DNA of 64,000 nt from positions 3,115 through 67,114 of the forward strand of contig JACPMF010000004.1 of assembly GCA_016186145.1 (NCBI GenBank), in the 5' to 3' direction. The position numbers and the translations under genes are program-made. The notes beneath the pieces are model-generated. The model worked only from the letters and a program-made list of their open reading frames with translations. It made no database searches and was not told where the DNA came from. Below are positions 14,934 to 23,670 of the stretch, in pieces; positions within the stretch are counted from its first letter, which is position 1, and the number at the start of each line of letters is the position of its first letter. Source of the DNA: Candidatus Sungiibacteriota bacterium (lineage in GTDB: Bacteria > Patescibacteria > Paceibacteria > Sungbacterales > SURF-37).

Positions 14934-16331
14934 CTAATTGAGTATTAAATTAAAATCAAACGCGGGAAGACCGTAAGTAAAACGGGCGTAGGTAACAAAT
15001 CCGCCAATAACGGCAAGCGCGACGATGGAAAAAAATGCGATCTGCCGTTTTGGCGAAGATGCAAAAAACTTATGAGCAGATATTTTTTCAACTCCTAAAG
15101 CAAGAAGCCCTATGCCAAAAAGATACGCCGGGAAATAATGATAAAGGAATGTGCTCCTGTGGACTATGGTCGCAAAAGGAAGAAGCGAGCCGATGTAGCC
15201 GGCAAGCAGTATCAACACGATCGATGGCAATACATTTTTTTCTTTACGGACGAGGCTGTAAATAAAGCGGCGTACGGCGGCAACCGCAATAATCACCGAA
15301 AGAGTCGCGCCAAACCAAACGGACGGATTGCCGTAGAGAGTAAGCGAACGGCTTTCATCGCCGTAGTAAAGCATCGGAAGCTGCATCGCTGGCCATAAAT
15401 ACCACGGACTTTGCAAATAATGGATGCCGCCCAACGTATAGTTTCCGAATGAAAGAAACCATTGAACAAGGGTTGCTGCCATGAATTGCACAGCAGCGCT
15501 GGATGCAGTAACGCTGGCAGGAGGAAAAAACCGCTCCCCCATAAACCCATCTCTATAGAACACCGCTAAAAGTTCGACCGGCGAGAAAAAAAGGAAATTT
15601 GCGAGATAACCAAAAAAAAGCAGCGCTACCGCAACCGTACAAAAAACTTTCAGACGGCTCCAGAAGATTTTATCGCCCGTTTTCCCGCTAAGAAACGCGG
15701 CCACAAGAGCCGGAGCTAAAAACGTTATAGCAGTCAGCTTGACGCTCAAAGAAAGCCCAAACATGGCCCCGGCAAGATAAGGACTCTTATTTCTGTCAAA
15801 AAATAACCATAGGGCCGCGAAACCAAATGCAAGGAACATGCCGTTTAACAATATAAGGCGCGTTTCGAGAATAAACGCGTTCTCAAAAGTAACCATAAAA
15901 GCGCCGAAAAGCGCGCCGGCCTCTCCAAGGCCAACCGACCGGAGAAAAAGGTAAAAAAAGAGCGCGAGGGCGACGCCGAAAAGCGAAGCAAAAATCCGAA
16001 GCGCAACATAAGGATAGCTGCCGAAAGAACGATCAAGTTTATTGACCCAAGGGCCGCCGTCTTTCGCGTGTTCAAAGGATATAAAATTCGCGCCAGCAAA
16101 TTTGTCGTTCGGAAAAAAAGAGAGCGCTCCGGCAAACAAAATCTTACCGAGCGGCGGATGGATATCCCAAAACGGACGATCGTTTAAATAGTATGCGGCG
16201 TAACTTGCAAAATGCGCCTCGTCAAAAACGGGAGAAGCCGGATATGAGATACGATAAAAGTGCAGTCCGGCGCTAAGAATTAAAATTGCGGCGAGAATAT
16301 AAACCTTTGGTTTGAAAGAAAAAATAGCCAT
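14934..16331 (-). CDS. PMT-family (dolichyl-phosphate-mannose type) glycosyltransferase
   Basis: 465 aa from the ATG at 16331, chosen because GGAG precedes it; the frame extends 64 codons further without support. It is a polytopic membrane protein with about ten hydrophobic segments. The first loop has SPVFDEAHFASYAAYYLNDRP (about 33-53), containing the catalytic-type Asp-Glu of PMT/ArnT enzymes, then DIHPPLGKILFAGA (HPPLGK, diagnostic). FENAFILETRLILLNG follows. Such enzymes transfer mannose from a lipid carrier to proteins on the outer face of the membrane. Stand-alone gene between tRNA-Leu and the lipoprotein gene. Confidence 0.85.
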   Translation of the reverse strand: MAIFSFKPKVYILAAILILSAGLHFYRISYPASPVFDEAHFASYAAYYLNDRPFWDIHPPLGKILFAGALSFFPNDKFAGANFISFEHAKDGGPWVNKLDRSFGSYPYVALRIFASLFGVALALFFYLFLRSVGLGEAGALFGAFMVTFENAFILETRLILLNGMFLAFGFAALWLFFDRNKSPYLAGAMFGLSLSVKLTAITFLAPALVAAFLSGKTGDKIFWSRLKVFCTVAVALLFFGYLANFLFFSPVELLAVFYRDGFMGERFFPPASVTASSAAVQFMAATLVQWFLSFGNYTLGGIHYLQSPWYLWPAMQLPMLYYGDESRSLTLYGNPSVWFGATLSVIIAVAAVRRFIYSLVRKEKNVLPSIVLILLAGYIGSLLPFATIVHRSTFLYHYFPAYLFGIGLLALGVEKISAHKFFASSPKRQIAFFSIVALAVIGGFVTYARFTYGLPAFDFNLILN

Positions 16332-16490
16332 GCTCCGCAAATCTGCGTATATATAAGAATTGTAATTGAGTAGCGAAGTGAAATCAATTCTATCTGATTG
16401 CTGTAAAATCCAGCGATCGCTGGAAAATACGGCAACGATAAAAAGTGGAAGATTAAAAAGGTGAAAGGGATAAAAATGGCAAATTAAATT

Positions 16491-16531
16491 GCCCTCCCCT
16501 GCGACCGCGTCTGCGATCTGCAAGGGAGGGC
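16491..16531 (-). terminator. Terminator of the 16551 lipoprotein gene
   Basis: GCCCTCCC ... GGGAGGGC stem with a partly paired loop. On the minus strand it is followed by AATTTAATTT. Confidence 0.65.
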
Positions 16532-16550
16532 TGCTGCTGGCCGTCGGCGC

Positions 16551-16970
16551 CTATTGAGTCACGATCACCCGACGGCCGTTCGGGTAATCGCAGAAAACGC
16601 GGCCGGTCTTGACGAACCATCCCGGACCCCCGTTGGGGTCCGACATATTCGTCCACTCCTCCGACATCCTGCCCGGAGGCATGCAAATGACCGGCCTACG
16701 GAGGGGCGGCGCTGGGATCACGGTGATCACCGGCTGGCTCACCACTTGCGGCCCGCCGGGCACCCAGATCACCGGCTGGCCGTTGGCGGCACGGTTGAAG
16801 TCGTAAATCGCGCCGGCACCGCCGCCGATCGCGGCACCGATCGCGGCTCCATGGCCGCCGCCGATCGCAGCACCCACACCAGCGCCGATCGCGCCGCCGA
16901 CGAGAGTCCCGCAACCGGCAAGCGCAACCACAGAAAGAAGAAGAACAGAAACGAGCAAGCGGCTCTTCAT
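16551..16970 (-). CDS. Glycine-zipper lipoprotein, GC-rich
   Basis: 139 aa. A signal sequence ends in a lipobox (VVALAGC, Cys about 20), followed by a glycine-zipper segment (GGAIGAGVGAAIGGG, about 25-52, Rick_17kDa/YMGG type) and a Pro-rich, Trp-containing C-terminus. ATG is preceded by AGGAGG. Its base composition is strikingly GC-rich, with G/C at most third codon positions, unlike neighbouring genes, so recent transfer is likely. Glycine-zipper lipoproteins are usually Gram-negative outer-membrane proteins, which is odd for a Patescibacterium. It has its own terminator. Confidence 0.78.
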   Translation of the reverse strand: MKSRLLVSVLLLSVVALAGCGTLVGGAIGAGVGAAIGGGHGAAIGAAIGGGAGAIYDFNRAANGQPVIWVPGGPQVVSQPVITVIPAPPLRRPVICMPPGRMSEEWTNMSDPNGGPGWFVKTGRVFCDYPNGRRVIVTQ

Positions 16971-17107
16971 GTTTGGCCCTCCTTTGGCCTTTATTCACGA
17001 GGCGAAATTGTCAGCGATCTTATAGCGCTTTGAGTATAGCATATTTTTACTCCGAAGTCAATATCCAAAAAGCCCGTAGATACTGCGCTTTTGTACTACA
17101 GAAAAAC

Positions 17108-17134
17108 AAAATCCCGGGATCACCCGGGATTTTA
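17108..17134 (-). terminator. Terminator of the pilin-like cluster
   Basis: AAAATCCCGGG-ATCA-CCCGGGATTTTA, a perfect stem with A/T tails, 28 bp after the stop of the last pilin-like gene. Confidence 0.85.
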
Positions 17135-17161
17135 TTGTTTCCTTGATCAAAGAAAAATCTA

Positions 17162-17497
17162 TTAACCGCCGAGAAAAGACGCAACAAAACTCTTGGCAAC
17201 TCGGGCAAAAAGCGCTACCGCAATACCAACCAACCCCCAAATAAGAGATTTTCGGGCAGTCGCCACTTTCTCTTCATTCCCGGCCGCAGTCAAAAATTGA
17301 AACGCGGCAACCAATATCATGATTATCGCAAGAATGAAAACAATTGCCTCAAACCATGTGGCGATTTGGTTAATTAAGTTGATAAGCTGTGAAACGCTCG
17401 ACGGACCGGCGCCAGTTTGCGCAAGGGCAACAAGCGGAAGTATCGTTACTCCGCCTGCAGCCGCTCCGATATAAGCCTTCTTAAATAAATTATACAT
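17162..17497 (-). CDS. VirB2/TrbC-like pilin-family membrane protein (1)
   Basis: 111 aa. A signal-like N-terminus (GVTILPLVALAQ) is followed by two hydrophobic helices separated by a short basic loop AAGNEEKVATARKSL (about 70-85), the typical TrbC/VirB2 topology. The second helix ends KSFVASFLGG. It is probably a small inner-membrane subunit or pilin of a conjugation- or type IV-like apparatus. It is the last of four related genes on this strand. Very similar in layout to the next gene, so a recent paralogue. Confidence 0.75.
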   Translation of the reverse strand: MYNLFKKAYIGAAAGGVTILPLVALAQTGAGPSSVSQLINLINQIATWFEAIVFILAIIMILVAAFQFLTAAGNEEKVATARKSLIWGLVGIAVALFARVAKSFVASFLGG

Positions 17498-17609
17498 ATG
17501 ATGATGGATCTTTATGATATTACCAACCTCGACCTTTTATGTTAAAAAAATAATTCGCGTCGACCAACTTATGGAGTACGCGGAGGAATAATGTTTGTTA
17601 TTTTGGTTT

Positions 17610-17957
17610 TTATATTTTTAATTTTGGTTCCGGTACCCCCAGAACATTAGCTACGAAACTTGCCGCAAGCTGGGCAACAAGTGCTACCGCGATGCCGAGG
17701 AGCGCATAAAGAAGCGTCCTCCTTGCCATATCAACCCGTTCTTGATTTCCTGCTGCGGTGATGAAAAGAAAGGCGGCAACTAATATCATTATTATCGCAA
17801 TGATAAAAATGATGGCCGTAAACCAACGCACAATCTGGTCAAGCTGAACAGCTAAATCAGTAACTGACGTCAGCGCCGCAAACGCAAAAAAAGGAAGCAC
17901 CAGCACCGTTGCTATCCCAAATACCGCGATGTTCAAAAAGACCTTTTTTCTCAACAT
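17610..17957 (-). CDS. VirB2/TrbC-like pilin-family membrane protein (2)
   Basis: 115 aa. Same organisation as gene 1: N-terminal signal helix, IIFIIAIIMILVAAFLFITAAGN-type first helix, basic AGNQERVDMARRTLL loop, then LLGIAVALVAQLAASFVANVLG. The two share the IIMILVAAF...TAAGN core. Secretion ATPases and coupling proteins are not in this window, so the apparatus cannot be identified. Confidence 0.75.
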   Translation of the reverse strand: MLRKKVFLNIAVFGIATVLVLPFFAFAALTSVTDLAVQLDQIVRWFTAIIFIIAIIMILVAAFLFITAAGNQERVDMARRTLLYALLGIAVALVAQLAASFVANVLGVPEPKLKI

Positions 17958-17973
17958 ATTTCACTTCTCAATC

Positions 17974-18327
17974 CTATGGCTGACCGCCTTTTAACACATC
18001 TTGAATTATATAGATAAATCCCTGGCCAATCAAGACAATCGCAAGCCCAACCAATGCCCATGTCAATGCTTGCCGCGCCTTCTTAACCTTCTCCGGGTTC
18101 CCTGCGGAAAACATGTACAAAAGCCCTGCATAAAGTATCACGAGAACCGATACGGGTGTTACGATCTTTGTGGCAAAGACAGTTATAGCTCCGACTATTT
18201 CAGTAAAACTCTCGGCTTTAATAGGGTTCGCAATCTTTCCCTGGGCATAAGAAATTCTTGAAAAAAAGAAAGAGCCCGCATAAACGGCAAACCGGACACC
18301 GTCAAGAACTCTAAAGCGGCTCATCAT
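17974..18327 (-). CDS. VirB2/TrbC-like pilin-family membrane protein (3)
   Basis: 117 aa from the ATG at 18327, chosen because it overlaps the stop of the small gene upstream (ATGA). Two hydrophobic segments (VTPVSVLVILYAGLLYMF and ALVGLAIVLIGQGFIYII) flank the basic loop SAGNPEKVKKARQAL, the same layout as the other paralogues. It starts 17 bp upstream of gene 2. An upstream extension to 18360 is possible but has no support. Confidence 0.72.
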   Translation of the reverse strand: MMSRFRVLDGVRFAVYAGSFFFSRISYAQGKIANPIKAESFTEIVGAITVFATKIVTPVSVLVILYAGLLYMFSAGNPEKVKKARQALTWALVGLAIVLIGQGFIYIIQDVLKGGQP

Positions 18328-18425
18328 TTTCGAATCGCGCGCGCAAGAGGTATTGACCACTCAAAAATAACCGTGCCGACAAAATACAATAACGCCGCGA
18401 TAAATCTTGTGTCTATTGCTTCCAT
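18324..18425 (-). CDS. 33-aa single-helix peptide, possible
   Basis: MEAIDTRFIAALLYFVGT... encodes one hydrophobic helix followed by a basic tail (LARAIRK). Its TGA overlaps the ATG of the next pilin-like gene, which suggests a translated small membrane peptide or a leader coupling translation. No strong ribosome binding site. Confidence 0.4.
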   Translation of the reverse strand: MEAIDTRFIAALLYFVGTVIFEWSIPLARAIRK

Positions 18426-18513
18426 ATTGTTTAGTATAGCATAACAACCGACGTAAGTTATACACACCCAGCAACCGGAAACTCTAAACTCTAAAATTAC
18501 CGGCCTAAAGAAT

Positions 18514-18978
18514 TTACAGCCTACACGCTCCTGAAGGAAGCTCGTTCCACGGAGCAAGCGTGCCAATGAATTTGCCGGCCGAACTTGTATCAAGATTGCC
18601 GGTAAGAACCTTAATTATAGTGCTAACTAAAAGCCATGAAATAAACACTATAACAACTCCGATAATGGCATTGGTAAGAATTTTCTTTCCTGCCGTCACT
18701 CGCGACTCCGAGGCCGCGCCAAACATAATCATAAGGCCGCCGACGACTATCATCAACCCGGCAAGAGGAATGGCTATATTCGTAATAAGAAATTTGGTGA
18801 TGCGTATTCCGAGAACCGCGAGGTCACAAATAGTACACGCCGGCTGTATCGTACCGTCAGGGTTCGTGCCACCGCAATGAACAAGGCCTTGGGCAAGGAC
18901 AATAGAGGGTAGAGCAAATAATACAACTACTAAAGCCGAGGCCAGTAAAATATAATTGCTATGACTTAAAAACTTCAT
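18514..18978 (-). CDS. VirB2/TrbC-like pilin-family membrane protein (4), cysteine-containing
   Basis: 154 aa. A signal peptide (LFALPSIVLAQG) is followed by a short extracytoplasmic region with HCGGTN and PACTICDL, so three to four cysteines may form disulfides. Two helices and the basic loop ASESRVTAGKKIL then repeat the family pattern. The C-terminus is extended by about 30 residues. It is the promoter-proximal member of the four-gene set. Confidence 0.72.
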   Translation of the reverse strand: MKFLSHSNYILLASALVVVLFALPSIVLAQGLVHCGGTNPDGTIQPACTICDLAVLGIRITKFLITNIAIPLAGLMIVVGGLMIMFGAASESRVTAGKKILTNAIIGVVIVFISWLLVSTIIKVLTGNLDTSSAGKFIGTLAPWNELPSGACRL

Positions 18979-18980
18979 GC

Positions 18981-19075
18981 TATATCATCAGCGAATTGCG
19001 AATCGGTCGCGAATATGCGAATCTTACGATTCATTATTATTCGCAAATTCGAAGGGATTCGTTATTCGCTGATTT
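18981..19075. repeat. Palindromic element, ATCATCAGCGAATTG type, copy 1
   Basis: Arms ATCATCAGCGAATTGCGAATC and GATTCGTTATTCGCTGAT fold into a hairpin with further internal TGCGAATC/GATTCG pairing. A diverged second copy lies at 20947-21035; both sit directly upstream of start codons of minus-strand genes. Confidence 0.65.
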
Positions 19076-19083
19076 ATCTCATA

Positions 19084-20394
19084 TTACCGCGTCGGATTTA
19101 ATAAACTATTAACCCTTACATTCGCCCTCCCAACAGCATCTCCGGCCGATGCTGACTTATTTACCACGGAATTGATCATTTCTTTTAAAATTTCGCTGAC
19201 CTTCACGTCATCCGGAACCAACCACGTACGCGCGGCAAGCACTTGGCCATAGAAAACTTCGAGATAATCTTCTGTAGGGCGTCCACCAACAAGATCGCGG
19301 CGGCTGGGAGCAAGACCAAGGGAATCCGCAAAGAATTTATTGTTGTCGCGATCAGCCAACCAAAACAAAAACCTCCACGCCTCAACCGGATTCCTTGATT
19401 GTTTTGCAACACCGTTAAACCGATACCGGCCGTAGTAAACCTTGACCGTCGTATCTTTCGGCTGCGGGAACGAAGAAATATCAAAAGCGAGATGAGGATT
19501 TTTCCCCTCAATCCGAGGCACGTCTTCCGCATACCCGAAAACGATCGCTGTCTTCCCTTGCGCAAACGCATCAAGAGAGTTCGGGAAAAAACTTGACCAT
19601 GAATAGGTCCGCTTAACGCTATCCGCAAACGCAGTGTAAAAACTAAGCGCTGATTCGGCCGGCCCCACGAAGTCGCCGGGAGATCGCAAACCCGCAAGTC
19701 CGCTTGTTAAATTCTTCCTATTCACAAGCTCAACACCCGATTGGGCCAAAAGCGCAGAAAGAATATCAACCGCATGTTCTACGTTTGCTGCCGTGCCGAG
19801 GGCGATACCGGAACGAGAGACCGTACCCACCTCTGAATAACTCGTAAGGCGCGCTGCAACATCAACAAGCTCTTCCCATGTTTTAGGGGGCAGGGCGATA
19901 TTAGCGGAATTGAAAAAATCGCGATTATAAAAAAGCGCCAGCGTATCAACGGTAAGCGGAAGTCCAATAATGTTGCCGTCGGGTGTTATCAAATCTTCTT
20001 CGGCAGCGCCAAAAAAAGTGCTGCGAAAATCCCGCGGGCGGAACAAAAGTACTTCTTGCGGCAAAAGCGAAAGCTTATCTTTATGCTTAACAATTTGAGT
20101 GTTTGAGAGCGTAAAAATATCAGGTCCCGTTCCGGAAGCAAGCGCGTTTAAGAGCTCCTGCTCATAGGTTTCCTGGTTTTTCTTTACGTATGCGATCCTA
20201 ACATTCGGGAACGCCGCGGTATAGCGCGCGAATGCTTCTTGCCAAAGCCGGCCCTCTTCGAGACTCCATACGGTAAGAGCAATAGAGGGCGGCCTTTGTC
20301 TGCGACCGAGCGGAATAATGTCAAAAACAACAAGAAGGGCCGTGAGCACGATAACGCCTATAACACCGAACATTATAATCTGGGCTCTGTTCAT
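19084..20394 (-). CDS. Extracellular solute-binding protein, family 1 (sugar type)
   Basis: 436 aa. One N-terminal transmembrane helix (IIMFGVIGVIVLTALLVVF), not a cleaved lipoprotein signal, anchors it. The body follows family 1 SBPs: LTVWSLEEGRLWQEAFARY, GTGPDIFTLSN (about 98), IGLPLTVDTLALFYNRDFF, and EAWRFLFWLADRD near the end. It would bind a sugar or other solute on the cell surface. No permease or ATPase gene is near, so it either pairs with a distant transporter or has a binding role of its own. Confidence 0.8.
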   Translation of the reverse strand: MNRAQIIMFGVIGVIVLTALLVVFDIIPLGRRQRPPSIALTVWSLEEGRLWQEAFARYTAAFPNVRIAYVKKNQETYEQELLNALASGTGPDIFTLSNTQIVKHKDKLSLLPQEVLLFRPRDFRSTFFGAAEEDLITPDGNIIGLPLTVDTLALFYNRDFFNSANIALPPKTWEELVDVAARLTSYSEVGTVSRSGIALGTAANVEHAVDILSALLAQSGVELVNRKNLTSGLAGLRSPGDFVGPAESALSFYTAFADSVKRTYSWSSFFPNSLDAFAQGKTAIVFGYAEDVPRIEGKNPHLAFDISSFPQPKDTTVKVYYGRYRFNGVAKQSRNPVEAWRFLFWLADRDNNKFFADSLGLAPSRRDLVGGRPTEDYLEVFYGQVLAARTWLVPDDVKVSEILKEMINSVVNKSASAGDAVGRANVRVNSLLNPTR

Positions 20395-20399
20395 ATAAA

Positions 20400-20945
20400 C
20401 TACTTTTTATAAAGTAACCCGTAATGATGGGACCCCGCCTCAAATTCTCGGTCGTAAGAAAACCCGGCTCGCGAAAGAAAAGATTGCACGGCCCTCTTGT
20501 TTAACCGCATATCCGAAGGTGGACCGCCGGGAAACGGAGTTTCATCCCACTCAATAACCGCGACCCGGGCTCCTATTTTCAAGATTCGATGCGCTTCCAT
20601 CAAAACTTCAAACTTTTTTTCAACCTGAAAAAGAATATTAGAAATCACGACAAGATTCACGGACTCGGCCGGCAAATGCGTTCCCTCCGAAAGTTCGAGA
20701 TCAGCCCACACGGTCTCAACATTCAACAAATGCTCAAGCCGCGCCCTTGATTTAACCAGATCAAGCGCCCGCTTTTGGACATCGAATGCAAAAACTTTTC
20801 CTTCCTCCCCGACCCGTCGCGCAAGAGGAAGTGTGTAAAAACCCGCCCCCGCTCCGAAATCGGCGACATGCATTCCTTTAATCACCTCGAGGTAACTAAC
20901 GACACGCTCCGGGTTTAAGAAAGATGTGGGTTGAGAAATATTCAT
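20400..20945 (-). CDS. Class I SAM-dependent methyltransferase
   Basis: 181 aa. Motif I is VADFGAGAGFYTLPLA (about 29-44), motif II region VFAFDVQKRALDLV, and motif IV VNLVVISNILFQVE; the C-terminal strand pair ends RAGFSYDREF. The layout resembles UbiE/COQ5-like small-molecule methyltransferases. The substrate cannot be told from the sequence. It starts 5 bp upstream of the solute-binding protein gene, so the two may be co-transcribed. Confidence 0.83.
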   Translation of the reverse strand: MNISQPTSFLNPERVVSYLEVIKGMHVADFGAGAGFYTLPLARRVGEEGKVFAFDVQKRALDLVKSRARLEHLLNVETVWADLELSEGTHLPAESVNLVVISNILFQVEKKFEVLMEAHRILKIGARVAVIEWDETPFPGGPPSDMRLNKRAVQSFLSRAGFSYDREFEAGSHHYGLLYKK

Positions 20946-20946
20946 G

Positions 20947-21035
20947 TTATATCATCAACGAATTACGAATCAATCGCGAATGTACGAATCTTACGACCCA
21001 TTGCTATTCGTAAAAGATTCGTTATTCGTTGATTT
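20947..21035. repeat. Palindromic element, ATCATCAGCGAATTG type, copy 2
   Basis: ATCATCAACGAATTACGAATC pairs with GATTCGTTATTCGTTGAT. It is the diverged second copy of the 18981-19075 element and sits between the methyltransferase start and the gyrA stop. Confidence 0.65.
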
Positions 21036-21038
21036 GCT

Positions 21039-23507
21039 TCAGAGCACTATTACTGAAGCTACCGCATCTCCCTCGTCGAGCCTCATGACCCGCACACCCT
21101 GTGTGGCGCGCGAGAGAACCGGAATCGCAGAAAGAGGTGTGCGAATAACTTGTCCTCTTCGCGAGATAGCGATAAGCTCCGTTTCTTCAGAAAGAGCGTG
21201 CATGCTCACAATGATGCCGTTTTTCGGGGTAACCTTCGCGGTCTTTATACCGGATCCCCCTCGATGCTGGCGTTTATAGTCACTGATCGGCGTCCGTTTG
21301 CCATACCCGCGCTCGGACATAACAAGAAGTTCTTTGGCCTTTTTTCCAACGTCAGTAATAACATCAAAACCAATAACCTCATCGCCTTTCTTAAGCCGAA
21401 TCGCCTTCACGCCCGATGCTGTCCTTCCCATGGGCCGAATATCGCGCTCTGAAAACCGTATCGCCTGCCCGAACTTTGTCACCATCGCAATTTCATCTTT
21501 CCCGCGAGTAATTTTTACCCAGCGAAGCGAATCGTCCTTCTTTAAAGTAATCGCCGCGAGCCCGGAACGGCGCACATTTTCAAACGCGCTGCCGGCAACT
21601 TTTTTAATAATACCATTCCTCGTCGCCATCACTAAATAACCCTCATTCTTCTGGTCTTTAGAACGCTTCGGAGCGGCAAGAATCGAATGCACGGCATCGC
21701 TGCCTCCTATAGAAATGAAATTGTGGACCGCCTTACCTTTTGAGACCCTGGATCCTTCCGGAATTTCGTATGCTTTAATCTGGTACACCCTCCCTCCGGC
21801 AGTGAAAAACAAAAGATCGGAATGAGTATTCGCGGTGATGAAATGTTCTACCACGTCTTCTTCTTTTGTTTCGATCCCGATCGTCCCCTTCCCGCCGCGT
21901 TTCTGAAGCCGATAGCTTTCCGGACTAACCCGCTTCACATACCCGCCCCTGGTCAAAACGACAACCGTCTCTTCTTCCGGAACGATATCTTCTTCTGCAA
22001 TTTCTTTGGCAGCGTTCCTTACCACCATAGTCCTCCGTTCGTCTGCATATTTTTCTTTGACTTCTGCGAATTCCTTTTTCACAACGTTAAGGATTTTTCT
22101 ACGGTCTTTCAAAAGCGCCTCAAGTTCTTTAATAAGCGCTATTTTTTCTTTCAGCTCGTCTTCTATTTTTTGCTTCTCGAGCGCAGCGAGCGTTGAAAGC
22201 CTCATCTCCAAAATAGCCGATGCCTGCGCATCGGAAAACTTGAAGCGCGCCATTAAATTCTTATGGGCGTCCTCGCGATCGCGTGATTTTTTTATCAGCT
22301 GTATTACGGCATCAATGTGATCGAGCGCCTTTTTCAGGCCTTCAAGGATATGCGCGCGTTCTTTGGCCCGAGCAAGATCGAATTCGGACCGGCGGCGAAC
22401 CACAACCTCCCGATGCTTCAAGTACTCTTCAAGCGCGCTCTTAACGGACAACACCTGCGGCTGGATGCCGTCGACGAGTGCAAGCATATTCAAATTAAAC
22501 TTCTTCTCGAGATCGGTAAATTTATAAAGCCCGTTTAAGACTTTTTGCGGAAAAGCGTCCTGCTTCAAATCAATAACAACCGAAAGCCCGTCTTTGTCGG
22601 ATTCGTCCCGAATATCTTTTATTCCGTCTATTTTTTTGTCTTTGACAAGTTCGGCGACTCTCATGACCATTTCGGCTTTATTCACCTGATACGGGATTTC
22701 GCTTATAACGATCTGTTTTGCGGCCCTGCCCTCTTGCCCTGAGCCTGTCGAACGGGTTTTTTCAACAATCTCCGCCCTGCCGCGCGTCAGAATGGCCCCA
22801 CGCCCCGTTGCATAGGCCTGACGGATTTCCTTTTCGTTGAAGATAAAACCGCCGGTTGGAAAATCCGGCCCTTTGATAAAATCCATGAGTTCATCGACGG
22901 AAGCATTCGGATGGTCGGCCAGAAAAACAAGCGCATCAATAACCTCTCCGAGGTTATGCGGAGGAATATTGGTCGCCATGCCGACCGCAATCCCAAGCGT
23001 CCCGTTCAAAAGCAAATTCGGGAGAGCCGCGGGGAGCACCACGGGCTCTTTTCGGGTAGCGTCATAATTCTCCGTAAAATCAACCGTGTCCTTATCGATG
23101 TCTTTCAAAAGCTCTTCGGCAATCCTCGTCATTTTTGCTTCGGTGTAACGCTGGGCCGCAGCGGCGTCTCCGTCAACCGACCCGAAATTCCCTTGTCCAT
23201 AAACAAGGGGATAGCGAAGCGAAAATTGCTGGGCCATTCTTACTAAAGCATCATAAACCGCAAGGTCTCCATGCGGGTGATATTTACCAAGCACCTCGCC
23301 GACAATCCTTGCCGACTTTACAAACTTCACGTTCGGCCGCAATCCCAACTCATGCATGGCATACAAAATCCTGCGGTGCACCGGTTTTAACCCATCGCGC
23401 ACATCCGGCAAAGCGCGTGCGACAATAACCGACATTGCATAGTCAAGGTAAGACTCCCGCATCTCGTCGATTATTTCTCGATTTTGAATTTTACCTATGT
23501 CTGCCAT
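21039..23507 (-). CDS. gyrA: DNA gyrase subunit A
   Basis: 822 aa from the ATG at 23507 (MADIGKIQNREI), preferred over an upstream extension lying in a repeat. The catalytic tyrosine is in AAAQRYTEAKM (about Tyr121). DGLKPVHRRILYAM (about 43-56) is the expected quinolone-pocket region. The GyrA-box equivalent is QKRGGKGTIG, so this is GyrA rather than ParC, and six C-terminal beta-pinwheel repeats follow. It introduces negative supercoils with GyrB, which is not in the window. Confidence 0.95.
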   Translation of the reverse strand: MADIGKIQNREIIDEMRESYLDYAMSVIVARALPDVRDGLKPVHRRILYAMHELGLRPNVKFVKSARIVGEVLGKYHPHGDLAVYDALVRMAQQFSLRYPLVYGQGNFGSVDGDAAAAQRYTEAKMTRIAEELLKDIDKDTVDFTENYDATRKEPVVLPAALPNLLLNGTLGIAVGMATNIPPHNLGEVIDALVFLADHPNASVDELMDFIKGPDFPTGGFIFNEKEIRQAYATGRGAILTRGRAEIVEKTRSTGSGQEGRAAKQIVISEIPYQVNKAEMVMRVAELVKDKKIDGIKDIRDESDKDGLSVVIDLKQDAFPQKVLNGLYKFTDLEKKFNLNMLALVDGIQPQVLSVKSALEEYLKHREVVVRRRSEFDLARAKERAHILEGLKKALDHIDAVIQLIKKSRDREDAHKNLMARFKFSDAQASAILEMRLSTLAALEKQKIEDELKEKIALIKELEALLKDRRKILNVVKKEFAEVKEKYADERRTMVVRNAAKEIAEEDIVPEEETVVVLTRGGYVKRVSPESYRLQKRGGKGTIGIETKEEDVVEHFITANTHSDLLFFTAGGRVYQIKAYEIPEGSRVSKGKAVHNFISIGGSDAVHSILAAPKRSKDQKNEGYLVMATRNGIIKKVAGSAFENVRRSGLAAITLKKDDSLRWVKITRGKDEIAMVTKFGQAIRFSERDIRPMGRTASGVKAIRLKKGDEVIGFDVITDVGKKAKELLVMSERGYGKRTPISDYKRQHRGGSGIKTAKVTPKNGIIVSMHALSEETELIAISRRGQVIRTPLSAIPVLSRATQGVRVMRLDEGDAVASVIVL

Positions 23508-23548
23508 TTTTGTCAGCGAGCCCCGCGGGCGAGATGCTACAAAAATGA

Positions 23549-23657
23549 GCACCCAGCACTAAAATTTTCGCGACTCGTTTTAAAACCAACCCTTCACCAT
23601 TGACGCCAACACATCGAATCAATAATTACCATCGATATAAATTTTAGTGCTGGGCGC
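23549..23657. repeat. Inverted repeat upstream of gyrA
   Basis: GCACCCAGCACTAAAATTTT at 23549 is complementary to AAATTTTAGTGCTGGGCGC at 23639, giving 19-bp arms around 70 bp. Non-coding; it resembles the other intergenic palindromes of this genome. Confidence 0.65.
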
Positions 23658-23670
23658 CATACTTCAATAC

